DNA from: Ruminococcaceae bacterium BL-4
GTDB taxonomy: Bacteria > Bacillota > Clostridia > Oscillospirales > Acutalibacteraceae
Assembly: GCA_902809935.1 (NCBI GenBank)
Contig: LR778134.1
Location: 1,426,001 to 1,490,000, forward strand
Reading direction: 5' to 3'
DNA length: 64,000 nt
Of this stretch, positions 53,872 to 62,583 are shown piece after piece. The notes below the pieces were generated by a model, which was given only the letters and a program-made list of their open reading frames with translations, was not told where the DNA came from and made no database searches. Made by a program: the position numbers and the translations under genes. The first letter of the stretch is position 1. Each line of letters starts with the position of its first letter.

Positions 53872-54554
53872 AAGAACTGGAAGAATTAGAGAAAGCAATC
53901 GGGTATTCCTTTCATAATCCGGCATTACTCAAAAATGCATTGATTCATTCCTCTTTTGCAAATGAGACAAAGGCGCCGTTAGGGAGCAACGAACGTCTTG
54001 AATTTTTGGGGGACAGTGTGCTAGGTTTTGTAGTGGCGGATTATCTTTACAAACATTTTCCGGATTGGCCTGAAGGCCACCTGACAAAAACAAGAGCAAC
54101 TTTGGTTTGTGAAAAAGCTTGCTGCGGATTTTCCCAAGAGATGGAAGTTGGAAAATATCTTTATTTAAGCCATGGAGAACAAAATAGCGGCGGGCGTACT
54201 CGCTCTTCTATTTTGGCAGATGCATTTGAATCGATTACAGCTGCAATCTATTTGGATGGAGGATTAACACCTGCAAGCGAGTTCATTCTTCGATTTGTGC
54301 TACCGGCTTTAAAGACTTTGCATCAAAAGGCTCCGTTTAAGGACTACAAGACAAAATTGCAGGAGATTATCCAGAAAAATCCTGGAGAGACACTTTCCTA
54401 TCTTCTTACCGGCGAATCCGGTCCCGATCATGATAAACATTTTATGGTGGAAGTCCATTTAAATTCCAATGTGATTGGAAAAGGCGGTGGACGCAGCAAA
54501 AAAGAAGCGGAGCAGCAGGCAGCGCGAGAAGCGTTGGAGCTGATGGGATATTGA
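53868..54554 (+). CDS. rnc: Ribonuclease III
   Basis: Double-strand-specific RNase for rRNA maturation. 228 residues: signature NERLEFLGDSVLGFVVADYL near residue 40-60, second acidic motif LADAFESITAAIYLDGG, and a C-terminal dsRNA-binding domain (DYKTKLQEIIQK to KKEAEQQAAREAL). Translationally coupled to plsX upstream and to the radical SAM gene downstream. Confidence 0.97.
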   Translation: MKELEELEKAIGYSFHNPALLKNALIHSSFANETKAPLGSNERLEFLGDSVLGFVVADYLYKHFPDWPEGHLTKTRATLVCEKACCGFSQEMEVGKYLYLSHGEQNSGGRTRSSILADAFESITAAIYLDGGLTPASEFILRFVLPALKTLHQKAPFKDYKTKLQEIIQKNPGETLSYLLTGESGPDHDKHFMVEVHLNSNVIGKGGGRSKKEAEQQAAREALELMGY

Positions 54555-55516
54555 GTGCGACGGTCGGACTGTTTGTCCCAAATTTCGGCTGTCCGCATCG
54601 ATGTAGTTTTTGCGATCAGCATATTATTACGGGGCAGCAGAAAATGCTGACTCCGGAAGAAGTGAAAAATGCTGCAAACATTGCATTAAAAAGCCTAGAA
54701 GACCGTGCAGCGAAAACGGAAATTGCTTTTTTTGGTGGCAGTTTTACAGCTTTGCCCCAGAAAGAGATGGTTTCTCTTTTGAAAGCAGCATGGCCTTTTG
54801 TAAAGAGTGGCCAATTTCGCGGAATCCGTTGTTCTACAAGACCGGATTGTATTTCCCCGGAGATTTTGAAGACCCTTTTGATATATGGCGTTACCACGAT
54901 CGAGTTGGGTGCGCAGAGTATGGATGATCGTGTCCTTTTTCAAAATGGCCGGGGGCACACAGCGGGACAGGTTAGAAAAGCTTCAGAGATGATCCATGAG
55001 GCAAATATTTCACTGGGACTGCAGATGATGACAGGGCTTCCGGGGGATACTGCTGAGGGAGCAAGAAAAACAGCGAAGGCCTTTTCTGAACTTTCTCCTT
55101 CAGAGGTACGTATCTATCCGGCTTTAACATTAAAGGGAACCGAGATGGAGAAATGGTATCTGGAAGGCTCTTATTGTCCGCCGTCTCTGGAAGAAAGTTT
55201 GGAACTTTGTGCGGATCTTTTGGATTTCTTTGAGAAACAAAAAATTCGTGTCATTCGTTTAGGACTTCATGATTCGCCGGAGCTTAAAGACAAGTTAGTA
55301 GCGGGACCTTATCACCCGGCTTTTCGAGAGCGTTGCGAGACTCTTCGCTGGTATCGATATTTTTATAGAAATCTACAGAAAAAAAAAGAGGGTCCATTTG
55401 TTTTCTATGTTCCAAAACGACAGATTTCGCAGGCAATTGGACAGAATCATGAAAATATTAGAAAATTGGCTGCTTTAGGGTATCGTGTAAAAATTCTTCC
55501 GCAGGAGGTGAACTGA
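54551..55516 (+). CDS. Elp3-like radical SAM protein (no acetyltransferase domain)
   Basis: 321 residues. Radical SAM cluster motif CPHRCSFCDQH (C-x3-C-x2-C) within FVPNFGCPHRCSFCDQ near residue 15, then IAFFGGSFTALP and TIELGAQSMDDRVLFQNGRG, as in the Elp3/HemN-like subgroup. The acetyltransferase domain of full Elp3 is missing. Function is unassigned; placement between rnc and smc is typical for Clostridia. Start is TTG at 54551, overlapping the rnc stop; its ribosome binding site is weak, so translation likely depends on coupling. Smc begins at the next base after the stop. Confidence 0.87.
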   Translation: MSATVGLFVPNFGCPHRCSFCDQHIITGQQKMLTPEEVKNAANIALKSLEDRAAKTEIAFFGGSFTALPQKEMVSLLKAAWPFVKSGQFRGIRCSTRPDCISPEILKTLLIYGVTTIELGAQSMDDRVLFQNGRGHTAGQVRKASEMIHEANISLGLQMMTGLPGDTAEGARKTAKAFSELSPSEVRIYPALTLKGTEMEKWYLEGSYCPPSLEESLELCADLLDFFEKQKIRVIRLGLHDSPELKDKLVAGPYHPAFRERCETLRWYRYFYRNLQKKKEGPFVFYVPKRQISQAIGQNHENIRKLAALGYRVKILPQEVN

Positions 55517-58500
55517 TTGCTTCTAAAATCTTTGGAAATACAGGGATTTAAAACTTTTCCGGAAAAGACGGTTTTAACCTTTCATGATGGGATTACGGCG
55601 GTCGTAGGTCCAAACGGAAGTGGAAAAAGTAATATTAGCGATGCCATGCGCTGGGTGTTGGGGGAACAGTCTACCCGCACGCTGCGCTGTACGCGGATGG
55701 AAGATGTAATTTTTAATGGGACTCCCGGCAGAAAGCCGATGGGGTATGCAGAAGTGACCCTGAATATTGATAATCAGGATCGCCGACTGCCGTTTGATAA
55801 AGATGAAGTATCCGTTACCAGGCGCTATTATCGCAGCGGAGAGAGCGAATACCGGATCAATAAAGTAAATGTCCGGCTGAAAGATATCAACGAACTTTTT
55901 ATGGATACCGGATTGGGCCGTGACGGCTATTCCATTATTGGACAAGGCAAAATCGACGCGATCGTTGCTGCTAAAGGGGAGGATCGTCGGGAGGTTTTTG
56001 AAGAAGCAGTCGGAATATCCCGATTTCGTTACCGCAAAGAAGAAAGCGAACGAAAACTTTCTGCGGCCGAAGAGAATTTGTTGCGCTTAAACGATATTCT
56101 TTCTGAGTTGGAAAGCAGAGTAGGTCCGCTAAAAGAACAATCTCAAAAGGCACAGGAATTTTTGGATTATTCTGGAGAAAAGCGAACACTTGAGATTGGT
56201 TTGTGGCTGTATACACTTGCAAAATCGGGGAGAATTCTGAAAGAGCAGGAAAATAAAATTGCTTTGGCACAAGCTCAGCAGGAAGCCGCGGCAAAAACTC
56301 TGGATGATCTGCAGGAAAAAATCGAACAGAACTTTTCAGAATCCTCTAAAGCAACTGCAAGAGCCGATGAGATTCGCCAGCAGATTTCTTCTTTAGAGGC
56401 AGAAGCCGTTCAAAAAGATGGAGAGGCAGATGTCTGTTTGGGAGATGCACGTCATGCGGAAGAAATGATGAAACGCCTTCAAACGGAATTAGAAACTTCG
56501 CAGAACGATCGGTCTCGTTTGGAGGAAGAGATGACTTCCTATCAGGCGGAGGTTTCGCAGAAGCAGCAGCAGATAGAAGCACTCAATCAGACAATGTCTC
56601 AAGTGAACGAAAAGCTGGATTCTCTTCGTCGGACAATGAATGAAGCTTCTGCACAGATCGATGATTTTTCCCGTCAGATGACCGCTTTGTCTCAGCAAAT
56701 GACTGAGGCAAAGGTTCGTGAAACCGCTTCAATTTCATCTATTTCCGAAATTGGAATGCGCCTTTCAGTTGTTGAAGAGACACTGAAAGCCAAAAGTCAA
56801 AAGAGAGAGGAACTGGAACTTTCTTTTGAAGAGAGCGGAAAAATGCTGGAAGAGATGGATACCAAAATATCCGCCTTGCAGAATACAGTCCGCGGATATG
56901 AGTTGCGCCTTCTTTCCCGCCGTAAAAAAGCCGATGAGCAGAAAAAAGATGCGGAACAGCAGCTTTTAGAAGCAAAAGAAACCGATCACCGTATTAAAGT
57001 TTTGGAAGACCTCGAACGCAATTTGGAAGGGTTTGCTAAAAGCGTTAAAATAGTGATGCAAGAAGCGAAACATGGTGTCCTTACCGGGATTTATGGGCCT
57101 GTTTCGAGAATCCTCTCGGTGCCGGGAGAGTATGCGGTTGCTCTGGAGACGGCGCTTGGCGGTGCTATGCAGTATATTGTCGTTGAAAATGAACAGGATG
57201 CAAAGACAGCAATCCGACTCCTAAAAAAGAAGGACAGCGGACGTGCTACATTTTTGCCGCTGACTTCTGTTCATGGCAGAAGCCTTCAAGAACGAGGACT
57301 TTCACAGTGCGGAGGATTTGTTGGAATTGCTTCAGACCTTTGTTCCTGTGAACCAAAATATGATTCGGTTCGGGACAGCCTGCTCGGAAGAATTGTAGTT
57401 GCTCAAAATCTGGACAATGCAGTAGAAATTGCAAGAAAATTTTCCTATCATTTTCGCATTGTTACGCTGGACGGGCAAGTCGTAAATGCCGGAGGATCGC
57501 TGACTGGCGGTTCTCTTGCTAGGAATTCCGGCCTTTTGCGCAGAGCTTCTGAGATTGAAGAACTTCGCAAAAAAGCAGTGGAGCAACATCAAAAGGCAAA
57601 AGAAACCGAAGAAAAATATCATCATCTTGCTGAAGAGACTTCGGCAGCACAAGCTTCTCTACAGGGAACACAGGGAGAACTTTTAACAGCACAGGAGGAT
57701 CGGATTCAGCTTAGATCCAACCGCGACCGGTTGAAATCGGATTTAGACGGAATGATTTCGGACTGTACACAGCTTCATGCAGAGAAAGTATCTGCAGCGG
57801 ATCGTCTTAAAGAGCAAGAAGAAAACCGCCGCGCTGCAAAAGAAGAAGAGGAAAGCATCACAGAAAAAATTGCGGAGATTTCCAAGAAGATGGAAGAAAA
57901 AAGCGGAAATCGGACCGAATTTAATCAGCAGAGCGACGATTTGTCCGAAAAGTGCCAGACTATTAGGATGGAGATTTTGGGCAAAGAAAAAGATGCAGAT
58001 TCTCTTCGTCAAAAAGTGGAAGAATTACAGCAGCAGAAAATTAACCATATCGATCGTGCAAAAGCGCTCGGAGAAGAAATTGAGTCTTTAAAGGAGCAGC
58101 GTCGGCAGTCCCAAGAAAAGTCGGATTCCCTCAAAGAACAAGCGGAATCTCTGCGTGAAACAGCAAAAACACAGACGCAGCAGATTGATTTTCTCAATGA
58201 GCATCGGATGAAATTGGAACAGGAAAGCACGCAGCTTCGCCGCCAGGAACGAGAAAAATCGGAGGAGAAGGAACTTTCCGGCCATGATTTGGCGCGTCTC
58301 GAAGAACGGCGTGATAATCTGCAAAAAGAGTATGATTCTATTATCTCAAAACTTTGGGAAGAGTATGAGATGACTCCCAGGGAAGCAAAAGAATCTGCTC
58401 CCGAGATTGAAAATCCGCCGGAAGCCCAGAAACGTCTCAATACCCTGAAAGGAAAAATCCGTGCACTTGGCAATGTCAATGTTTCCGCAATCGAGGAATA

Positions 58501-59086
58501 TAAAGAAGTCAATGAGCGCTATGAATTTATGAACGCGCAGGTACAGGATATCGAAAAGAGCCGTGATGAGCTTCATCATCTGATTGGAGAATTAACGCAT
58601 CAGATGAAAGGACAGTTTCAGGAGGGATTTCAGAAGATCGGTGCCTACTTTAGTTCTACTTTCCGCGAACTTTTCGGCGGCGGAACCGCTTCTCTTTCGC
58701 TCAGTGATCCGGAAAATCCTCTGACTAGCGGAATCGAAATTCAAGTACAGCCGCCCGGCAAGATCGTTGCACATATCGAAGCTCTTTCCGGAGGCGAAAA
58801 GGCGCTTGTTGCGATTGCCCTTTATTTTTCCATTATGAAAGTGAATCCGCCGCCGTTTTGCATGCTGGACGAGATCGAAGCGGCTCTTGATGATGTCAAT
58901 GTCGATCGGTTTGCAGCTTATCTGCGCCGCATGAATGCGCAGACGCAGTTTATTGTGATTACACATCGGCGCGGCAGCATGGAAGAAGCCGATATGCTTT
59001 ACGGTGTTACCATGCAGGAGGAAGGAATCAGCAAGCTTTTGGAATTACATACCAATGAAATCGAGAAGGAACTGAATGTGTCCTGA
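55517..59086 (+). CDS. smc: Chromosome segregation protein SMC
   Basis: 1189 residues, full length. Condensin core ATPase. Walker A GPNGSGKS at residues 31-38, long coiled coil, hinge around residues 520-660 (YGPVSRILSVPGEYAVALE; VNAGGSLTGGSLARNSG), second coiled coil, then the ABC signature LSGGEKALVAIALYFSIM and Walker B FCMLDEIEAALDDVN. Start TTG 55517 has AGGAGGT at 8 bases and lies directly after the radical SAM stop. ftsY follows after 17 bases. Confidence 0.97.
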   Translation: MLLKSLEIQGFKTFPEKTVLTFHDGITAVVGPNGSGKSNISDAMRWVLGEQSTRTLRCTRMEDVIFNGTPGRKPMGYAEVTLNIDNQDRRLPFDKDEVSVTRRYYRSGESEYRINKVNVRLKDINELFMDTGLGRDGYSIIGQGKIDAIVAAKGEDRREVFEEAVGISRFRYRKEESERKLSAAEENLLRLNDILSELESRVGPLKEQSQKAQEFLDYSGEKRTLEIGLWLYTLAKSGRILKEQENKIALAQAQQEAAAKTLDDLQEKIEQNFSESSKATARADEIRQQISSLEAEAVQKDGEADVCLGDARHAEEMMKRLQTELETSQNDRSRLEEEMTSYQAEVSQKQQQIEALNQTMSQVNEKLDSLRRTMNEASAQIDDFSRQMTALSQQMTEAKVRETASISSISEIGMRLSVVEETLKAKSQKREELELSFEESGKMLEEMDTKISALQNTVRGYELRLLSRRKKADEQKKDAEQQLLEAKETDHRIKVLEDLERNLEGFAKSVKIVMQEAKHGVLTGIYGPVSRILSVPGEYAVALETALGGAMQYIVVENEQDAKTAIRLLKKKDSGRATFLPLTSVHGRSLQERGLSQCGGFVGIASDLCSCEPKYDSVRDSLLGRIVVAQNLDNAVEIARKFSYHFRIVTLDGQVVNAGGSLTGGSLARNSGLLRRASEIEELRKKAVEQHQKAKETEEKYHHLAEETSAAQASLQGTQGELLTAQEDRIQLRSNRDRLKSDLDGMISDCTQLHAEKVSAADRLKEQEENRRAAKEEEESITEKIAEISKKMEEKSGNRTEFNQQSDDLSEKCQTIRMEILGKEKDADSLRQKVEELQQQKINHIDRAKALGEEIESLKEQRRQSQEKSDSLKEQAESLRETAKTQTQQIDFLNEHRMKLEQESTQLRRQEREKSEEKELSGHDLARLEERRDNLQKEYDSIISKLWEEYEMTPREAKESAPEIENPPEAQKRLNTLKGKIRALGNVNVSAIEEYKEVNERYEFMNAQVQDIEKSRDELHHLIGELTHQMKGQFQEGFQKIGAYFSSTFRELFGGGTASLSLSDPENPLTSGIEIQVQPPGKIVAHIEALSGGEKALVAIALYFSIMKVNPPPFCMLDEIEAALDDVNVDRFAAYLRRMNAQTQFIVITHRRGSMEEADMLYGVTMQEEGISKLLELHTNEIEKELNVS

Positions 59087-59103
59087 AAGGAGAAAATATC
59101 ACC

Positions 59104-60036
59104 ATGGGCTTTTTTGATAAAATTAAAGCGGGATTGAAAAAAACCCGTGACAGCATGAGTCACAATGTGATGAATATGCTCCATTCGTTTACAAAGATTG
59201 ACGAAGATCTTTTTGAAGAATTGGAAGAGCTCCTTGTAATGGGAGATGTGGGAGTTGAAACCTCTCAGCGTATCTGTGACAAATTGCGTGAAAAAGTGAA
59301 AGAACGTGGAATTACCGACCCGAATGAAGTGATGGAACTTCTTCGAGAGACAGTGGCAGATATGCTGCGCGGCGGGGAAGAACTCAATCTTCGCACGAAA
59401 CCTTCGATTATTCTAGTGATCGGAGTAAATGGGGTCGGCAAAACGACAACCATTGGAAAACTTGCCAATCGGTTAAAATCGGAGGGCAAAGAGGTGATCC
59501 TCGGTGCAGCCGATACTTTTCGTGCAGCGGCAATTGAGCAGCTGCAGGTTTGGGCAGAGCGTTCCAACTGTGAGATGATTAAGCAGAAAGAGGGCAGTGA
59601 TCCTGCCTCTGTTGTCTTTGATACTATTTCGGCGGCAAAATCCCGTGGAGCAGATGTGATTATCTGTGATACGGCTGGTCGTCTTCACAACAAAAAGAAT
59701 CTGATGGAAGAACTTGCAAAGATCCATCGGGTGATCGAACGGGAGCTTCCCGATGCTGATCAGGAAATCCTGTTGGTTTTGGATGCAACGACCGGACAGA
59801 ATGCAGTCAATCAGGCAAAGGAATTTAAAACTGCTGCCGGCATTACAGGAATTGTTCTTACCAAATTAGACGGAACTGCTAAAGGCGGGGTCGTCCTTTC
59901 GGTAAGAGAAAATCTGGGAGTACCCGTGAAATTTATCGGTGTAGGAGAGCAGATAGACGATTTGCAGCCGTTTGATGCAGATGCGTTTGCAACGGCTCTT
60001 TTTGAGCGTACACCCGAAGATTCCGAATCAGAGTGA
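59104..60036 (+). CDS. ftsY: Signal recognition particle receptor FtsY
   Basis: SRP receptor GTPase targeting nascent membrane proteins. 310 residues: short N-terminal A/N region, four-helix N domain, then G domain with GVNGVGKTTTIGKLA, DTFRAAAIEQL, DTAGRLHNKKNLMEEL and TKLDGTAKGG. The acidic A domain of Gram-negative FtsY is absent, as usual in Firmicutes. RBS AAAGGAG. rdgB starts 14 bases after the stop. Confidence 0.97.
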   Translation: MGFFDKIKAGLKKTRDSMSHNVMNMLHSFTKIDEDLFEELEELLVMGDVGVETSQRICDKLREKVKERGITDPNEVMELLRETVADMLRGGEELNLRTKPSIILVIGVNGVGKTTTIGKLANRLKSEGKEVILGAADTFRAAAIEQLQVWAERSNCEMIKQKEGSDPASVVFDTISAAKSRGADVIICDTAGRLHNKKNLMEELAKIHRVIERELPDADQEILLVLDATTGQNAVNQAKEFKTAAGITGIVLTKLDGTAKGGVVLSVRENLGVPVKFIGVGEQIDDLQPFDADAFATALFERTPEDSESE

Positions 60037-60050
60037 AAGGAAAGATCCGT

Positions 60051-60644
60051 ATGAAATTTGTGATGGCAACACATAATCCGAATAAAGTGCGTGAACTTTC
60101 CCGAATTTTAGAGCCTCTTCAGATTGAAGTAGTGCCGGCCGAGAATTTAAAAGAAGTGGAAGAGACCGGAACTTCTTTTGAAGAGAACGCGTATCTGAAA
60201 GCTGCCGCTGCTTGCAAGGAGACTGGCTTTCCGGCGGTCGCTGACGATTCCGGACTTTGCGTCCATGTTTTAAATGGTCAGCCGGGAGTCCACTCCGCAC
60301 GGTTTGCAGGCCCTAATGCAGATGACAATGACCGAAACCAAAAATTGCTTGCTGCGTTAAGAGATGTGCCCCCAAAAGACCGTCTGGCAACTTTTGTCAG
60401 CGTAATCTGCTGTGTCTTTCCAAACGGTGATATTCTGACTTCCCGCGGAGAGTGTGAGGGAATCATTGCAGACGAGCCTCGAGGAACAGACGGATTCGGA
60501 TATGACCCGCTTTTTTTGGTGGGGGGGAAAACCTATGCGCAGATGACGGCAGAAGAAAAAGATCAAGTAAGCCACCGCGGCAAAGCTTTGCGGCGGTTTG
60601 CAGAAAATTTAAAAAGTTATAAGGAGAAGCACCATTTATGCTGA
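60051..60644 (+). CDS. rdgB: XTP/dITP diphosphatase (RdgB/HAM1)
   Basis: Removes non-canonical purine triphosphates (dITP, XTP). 197 residues: FVMATHNPNKVRELSRIL, the acidic GTSFEENAYLKA, ADDSGLCVHVLNGQPGVHSA and EPRGTDGFGYDPLFL. Start ATG 60051 follows AAGGAAAG; the ORF start at 60033 lies inside ftsY. Overlaps yhbY by 7 bases. Confidence 0.95.
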   Translation: MKFVMATHNPNKVRELSRILEPLQIEVVPAENLKEVEETGTSFEENAYLKAAAACKETGFPAVADDSGLCVHVLNGQPGVHSARFAGPNADDNDRNQKLLAALRDVPPKDRLATFVSVICCVFPNGDILTSRGECEGIIADEPRGTDGFGYDPLFLVGGKTYAQMTAEEKDQVSHRGKALRRFAENLKSYKEKHHLC

Positions 60645-60946
60645 CAAGTAATCAGCGCGCTTATCTGCGCGCTTTGGCAAATCCGATTGATACGATTTTG
60701 ATGGTCGGAAAATCTGGAATTTCCGCCGATGTTATGAAGCAGGCAGACGATGCACTTTTAAAAAGAGAACTGATTAAAGGAAAAACGTTGGAAACCTGCG
60801 AACAAACGAGCAGAGAGACAGCTCAAAAGATTGCAGAAGAAACAAAGAGCGAAATTGTACAGGTTATTGGCCGAAAATTCGTTTTATATCGCAGAAATGA
60901 CAAAGAACCGAAAATAACCCTTCCCAAAACGAAGAAAAAAGGATAG
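60638..60946 (+). CDS. yhbY: YhbY (CRM-domain) RNA-binding protein
   Basis: 102 residues, a single CRM/KH-like RNA-binding domain: LTSNQRAYLRALANPIDTIL, then VGKSGIS in the GxxG position, ELIKGKTLETCEQTSRETA and a C-terminal strand VIGRKFVLYRRNDKEP. Associated with pre-50S ribosomal particles in characterised bacteria. Overlaps rdgB; nadD follows. Confidence 0.92.
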   Translation: MLTSNQRAYLRALANPIDTILMVGKSGISADVMKQADDALLKRELIKGKTLETCEQTSRETAQKIAEETKSEIVQVIGRKFVLYRRNDKEPKITLPKTKKKG

Positions 60947-60989
60947 AATAAAAAAAGCTTGATGCTTTTTGTTCCAGAGGGGACACACA

Positions 60990-61616
60990 GTGAAAAGACT
61001 TTTAATTTATGGCGGAACTTTTAATCCGATTCATCGGGCGCATCTGCATTTAGCAAGGGAATTTCAAAAACGGGTCAACGCCCAAAAAGTGATTTTGATT
61101 CCAGCAAGAATCCCGCCGCATAAAGAAGCTCCAAATCTTGCGAGCGGAGAAGACCGCTATCAGATGTGCTGCCTTGCGGCAAAAGAGGAATCCGGATTTG
61201 AAGTCAGCAATATGGAACTGGTTCGCGAGGGACCAAGCTATACTTCTGATACGCTGGAGCAGATTTCTCGGGAGCATCCTGATTGTGAGCTTTTCTTTGT
61301 TACTGGAGAGGATATGTTCCTTACGCTCCTTACGTGGCATGATTCTCAAAAGATCCTGAAGGATGCCACGATCTGCGGGGCACCAAGAAGTCGGAGCGGC
61401 CTTTTCAGAATGCGTGCTTATGCAGAAAAGCTCAAGAATTACGGCGGCAAAACGCTGATAGAAGATATTTCTTATTTGCCCATTTCTTCGACAATGGTGC
61501 GGGAAGCCCTCCAAAAAGGGGAGAATATCAGAAACTTAGTCCCGGATTCCGTTGCGGATTATATTGAAAAACATTCTTTATATCAGGAGCGAAAACATGA
61601 ATCTTACACCTTATGA
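60990..61616 (+). CDS. nadD: Nicotinate-nucleotide adenylyltransferase
   Basis: Forms deamido-NAD from NaMN and ATP. 208 residues: LLIYGGTFNPIHRAHL (HxGH-like loop), IPARIPPHK, FFVTGEDMFLTLLTW and ISSTMVREAL, the nucleotidyltransferase ISSTxIR motif. GTG at 60990 lies 7 bases after GAGGGG; an in-frame TTG at 60969 precedes that site and is less likely. Overlaps yqeK by 20 bases. Confidence 0.95.
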   Translation: MKRLLIYGGTFNPIHRAHLHLAREFQKRVNAQKVILIPARIPPHKEAPNLASGEDRYQMCCLAAKEESGFEVSNMELVREGPSYTSDTLEQISREHPDCELFFVTGEDMFLTLLTWHDSQKILKDATICGAPRSRSGLFRMRAYAEKLKNYGGKTLIEDISYLPISSTMVREALQKGENIRNLVPDSVADYIEKHSLYQERKHESYTL

Positions 61617-62184
61617 AAACTTAATTCGGCCGCTTTTATCAGATGGCCGGTTTTATCACAGCCAATGTGTCAGCAGGCGTGCAGGGGAACTCGCAAAACA
61701 GTATGGTGCTGATCAGGACAAAGCAGAGATTGCAGGAATCCTACATGATATTATGAAGGACATTCCGAAAGAAAAGCAGCGGGCGTTGATGAAAAAATAT
61801 GGAATCGCCTTGACGTCGGTAGAAGAAAATGCACCAAAACTTTGGCATGCGATGTTGGGTCCCGCTTATCTTAAAAATGAGAAGATTATTTCGGATCCGG
61901 AGATTTTGGATGCCGTGCGGTATCATACAACAGGGCGTGTTGGTATGACACTTTTGGATCAGATCATTTTTGTTTCTGATTTTATTTCGGATGACCGTGA
62001 TTATGAAGGAGTAGAACAGCTTAGAAAAACAGCGGAAAAAGATTTGGATGAAACACTTTTGGAGGGAATGGTTTTTACCATTCGAGAGCTTTCTGAGATG
62101 TGTGCACCGATTCATCCGGATACAATTGCGGCTTATAATGAGATTGTACTGAATCAAATGAAGAAAAACAAAAAGAAAGGCTGA
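61597..62184 (+). CDS. yqeK: YqeK HD-domain hydrolase (symmetrical Ap4A hydrolase type)
   Basis: 195 residues, one HD phosphohydrolase domain: FYHSQCVSRRAGELAKQYG, then IAGILHDIMKDIPKE with the HD pair, HAMLGPAYL and VRYHTTGRVGMTLLDQIIF. Homologues hydrolyse diadenosine tetraphosphate. ATG 61597 has AGGAG 7 bases upstream and the gene overlaps nadD by 20 bases, the standard nadD-yqeK-rsfS order. Confidence 0.94.
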   Translation: MNLTPYENLIRPLLSDGRFYHSQCVSRRAGELAKQYGADQDKAEIAGILHDIMKDIPKEKQRALMKKYGIALTSVEENAPKLWHAMLGPAYLKNEKIISDPEILDAVRYHTTGRVGMTLLDQIIFVSDFISDDRDYEGVEQLRKTAEKDLDETLLEGMVFTIRELSEMCAPIHPDTIAAYNEIVLNQMKKNKKKG

Positions 62185-62190
62185 AGAAGA

Positions 62191-62550
62191 ATGGAGTCAA
62201 AAGAGTTGGCCCAAGAGGCTGTACGAATTCTGGATCGGAAGAAGGGAAAAGAAATTCGGATGATCGGAATTCGAGAGATTTCTTCTCTTGCGGATTATTT
62301 CGTTTTAGCAACCGGTACCAGCAGCACACAAGTAAAAGCATTAGCAGATGAAGTGGAAGTGCAGCTCAAAGAGAAGGGCGAATCGCCGGTTCGCACAGAA
62401 GGCTATCGCAGTCATTCCTGGATCCTGATTGATTACGGAAATGTTGTGGTTCATGTATTTACCGCAGAAGCGCGGCATTTTTATGATCTTGACCGACTGT
62501 GGCAGGATGGAACGGAAGAGGATCTTTCAGATCTTCTCAGTGAGGAATAA
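62191..62550 (+). CDS. rsfS: Ribosome silencing factor RsfS
   Basis: 119 residues, complete. Binds L14 and blocks subunit joining under starvation. Motifs ISSLADYFVLATGTSSTQVKA, GYRSHSWILIDYGNVVVHVF and AEARHFYDLDRLWQDG are diagnostic. Starts 6 bases after yqeK; leuS follows after 33 bases. Confidence 0.96.
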   Translation: MESKELAQEAVRILDRKKGKEIRMIGIREISSLADYFVLATGTSSTQVKALADEVEVQLKEKGESPVRTEGYRSHSWILIDYGNVVVHVFTAEARHFYDLDRLWQDGTEEDLSDLLSEE

Positions 62551-62583
62551 AATCAGTATAAAGTGATAGGGGCGAATCGAGAA

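Noticed and set aside
58009-58512. Ser/Arg-rich minus-strand ORF in smc
   Set aside because: Low-complexity antisense of the smc coiled coil, not a gene.
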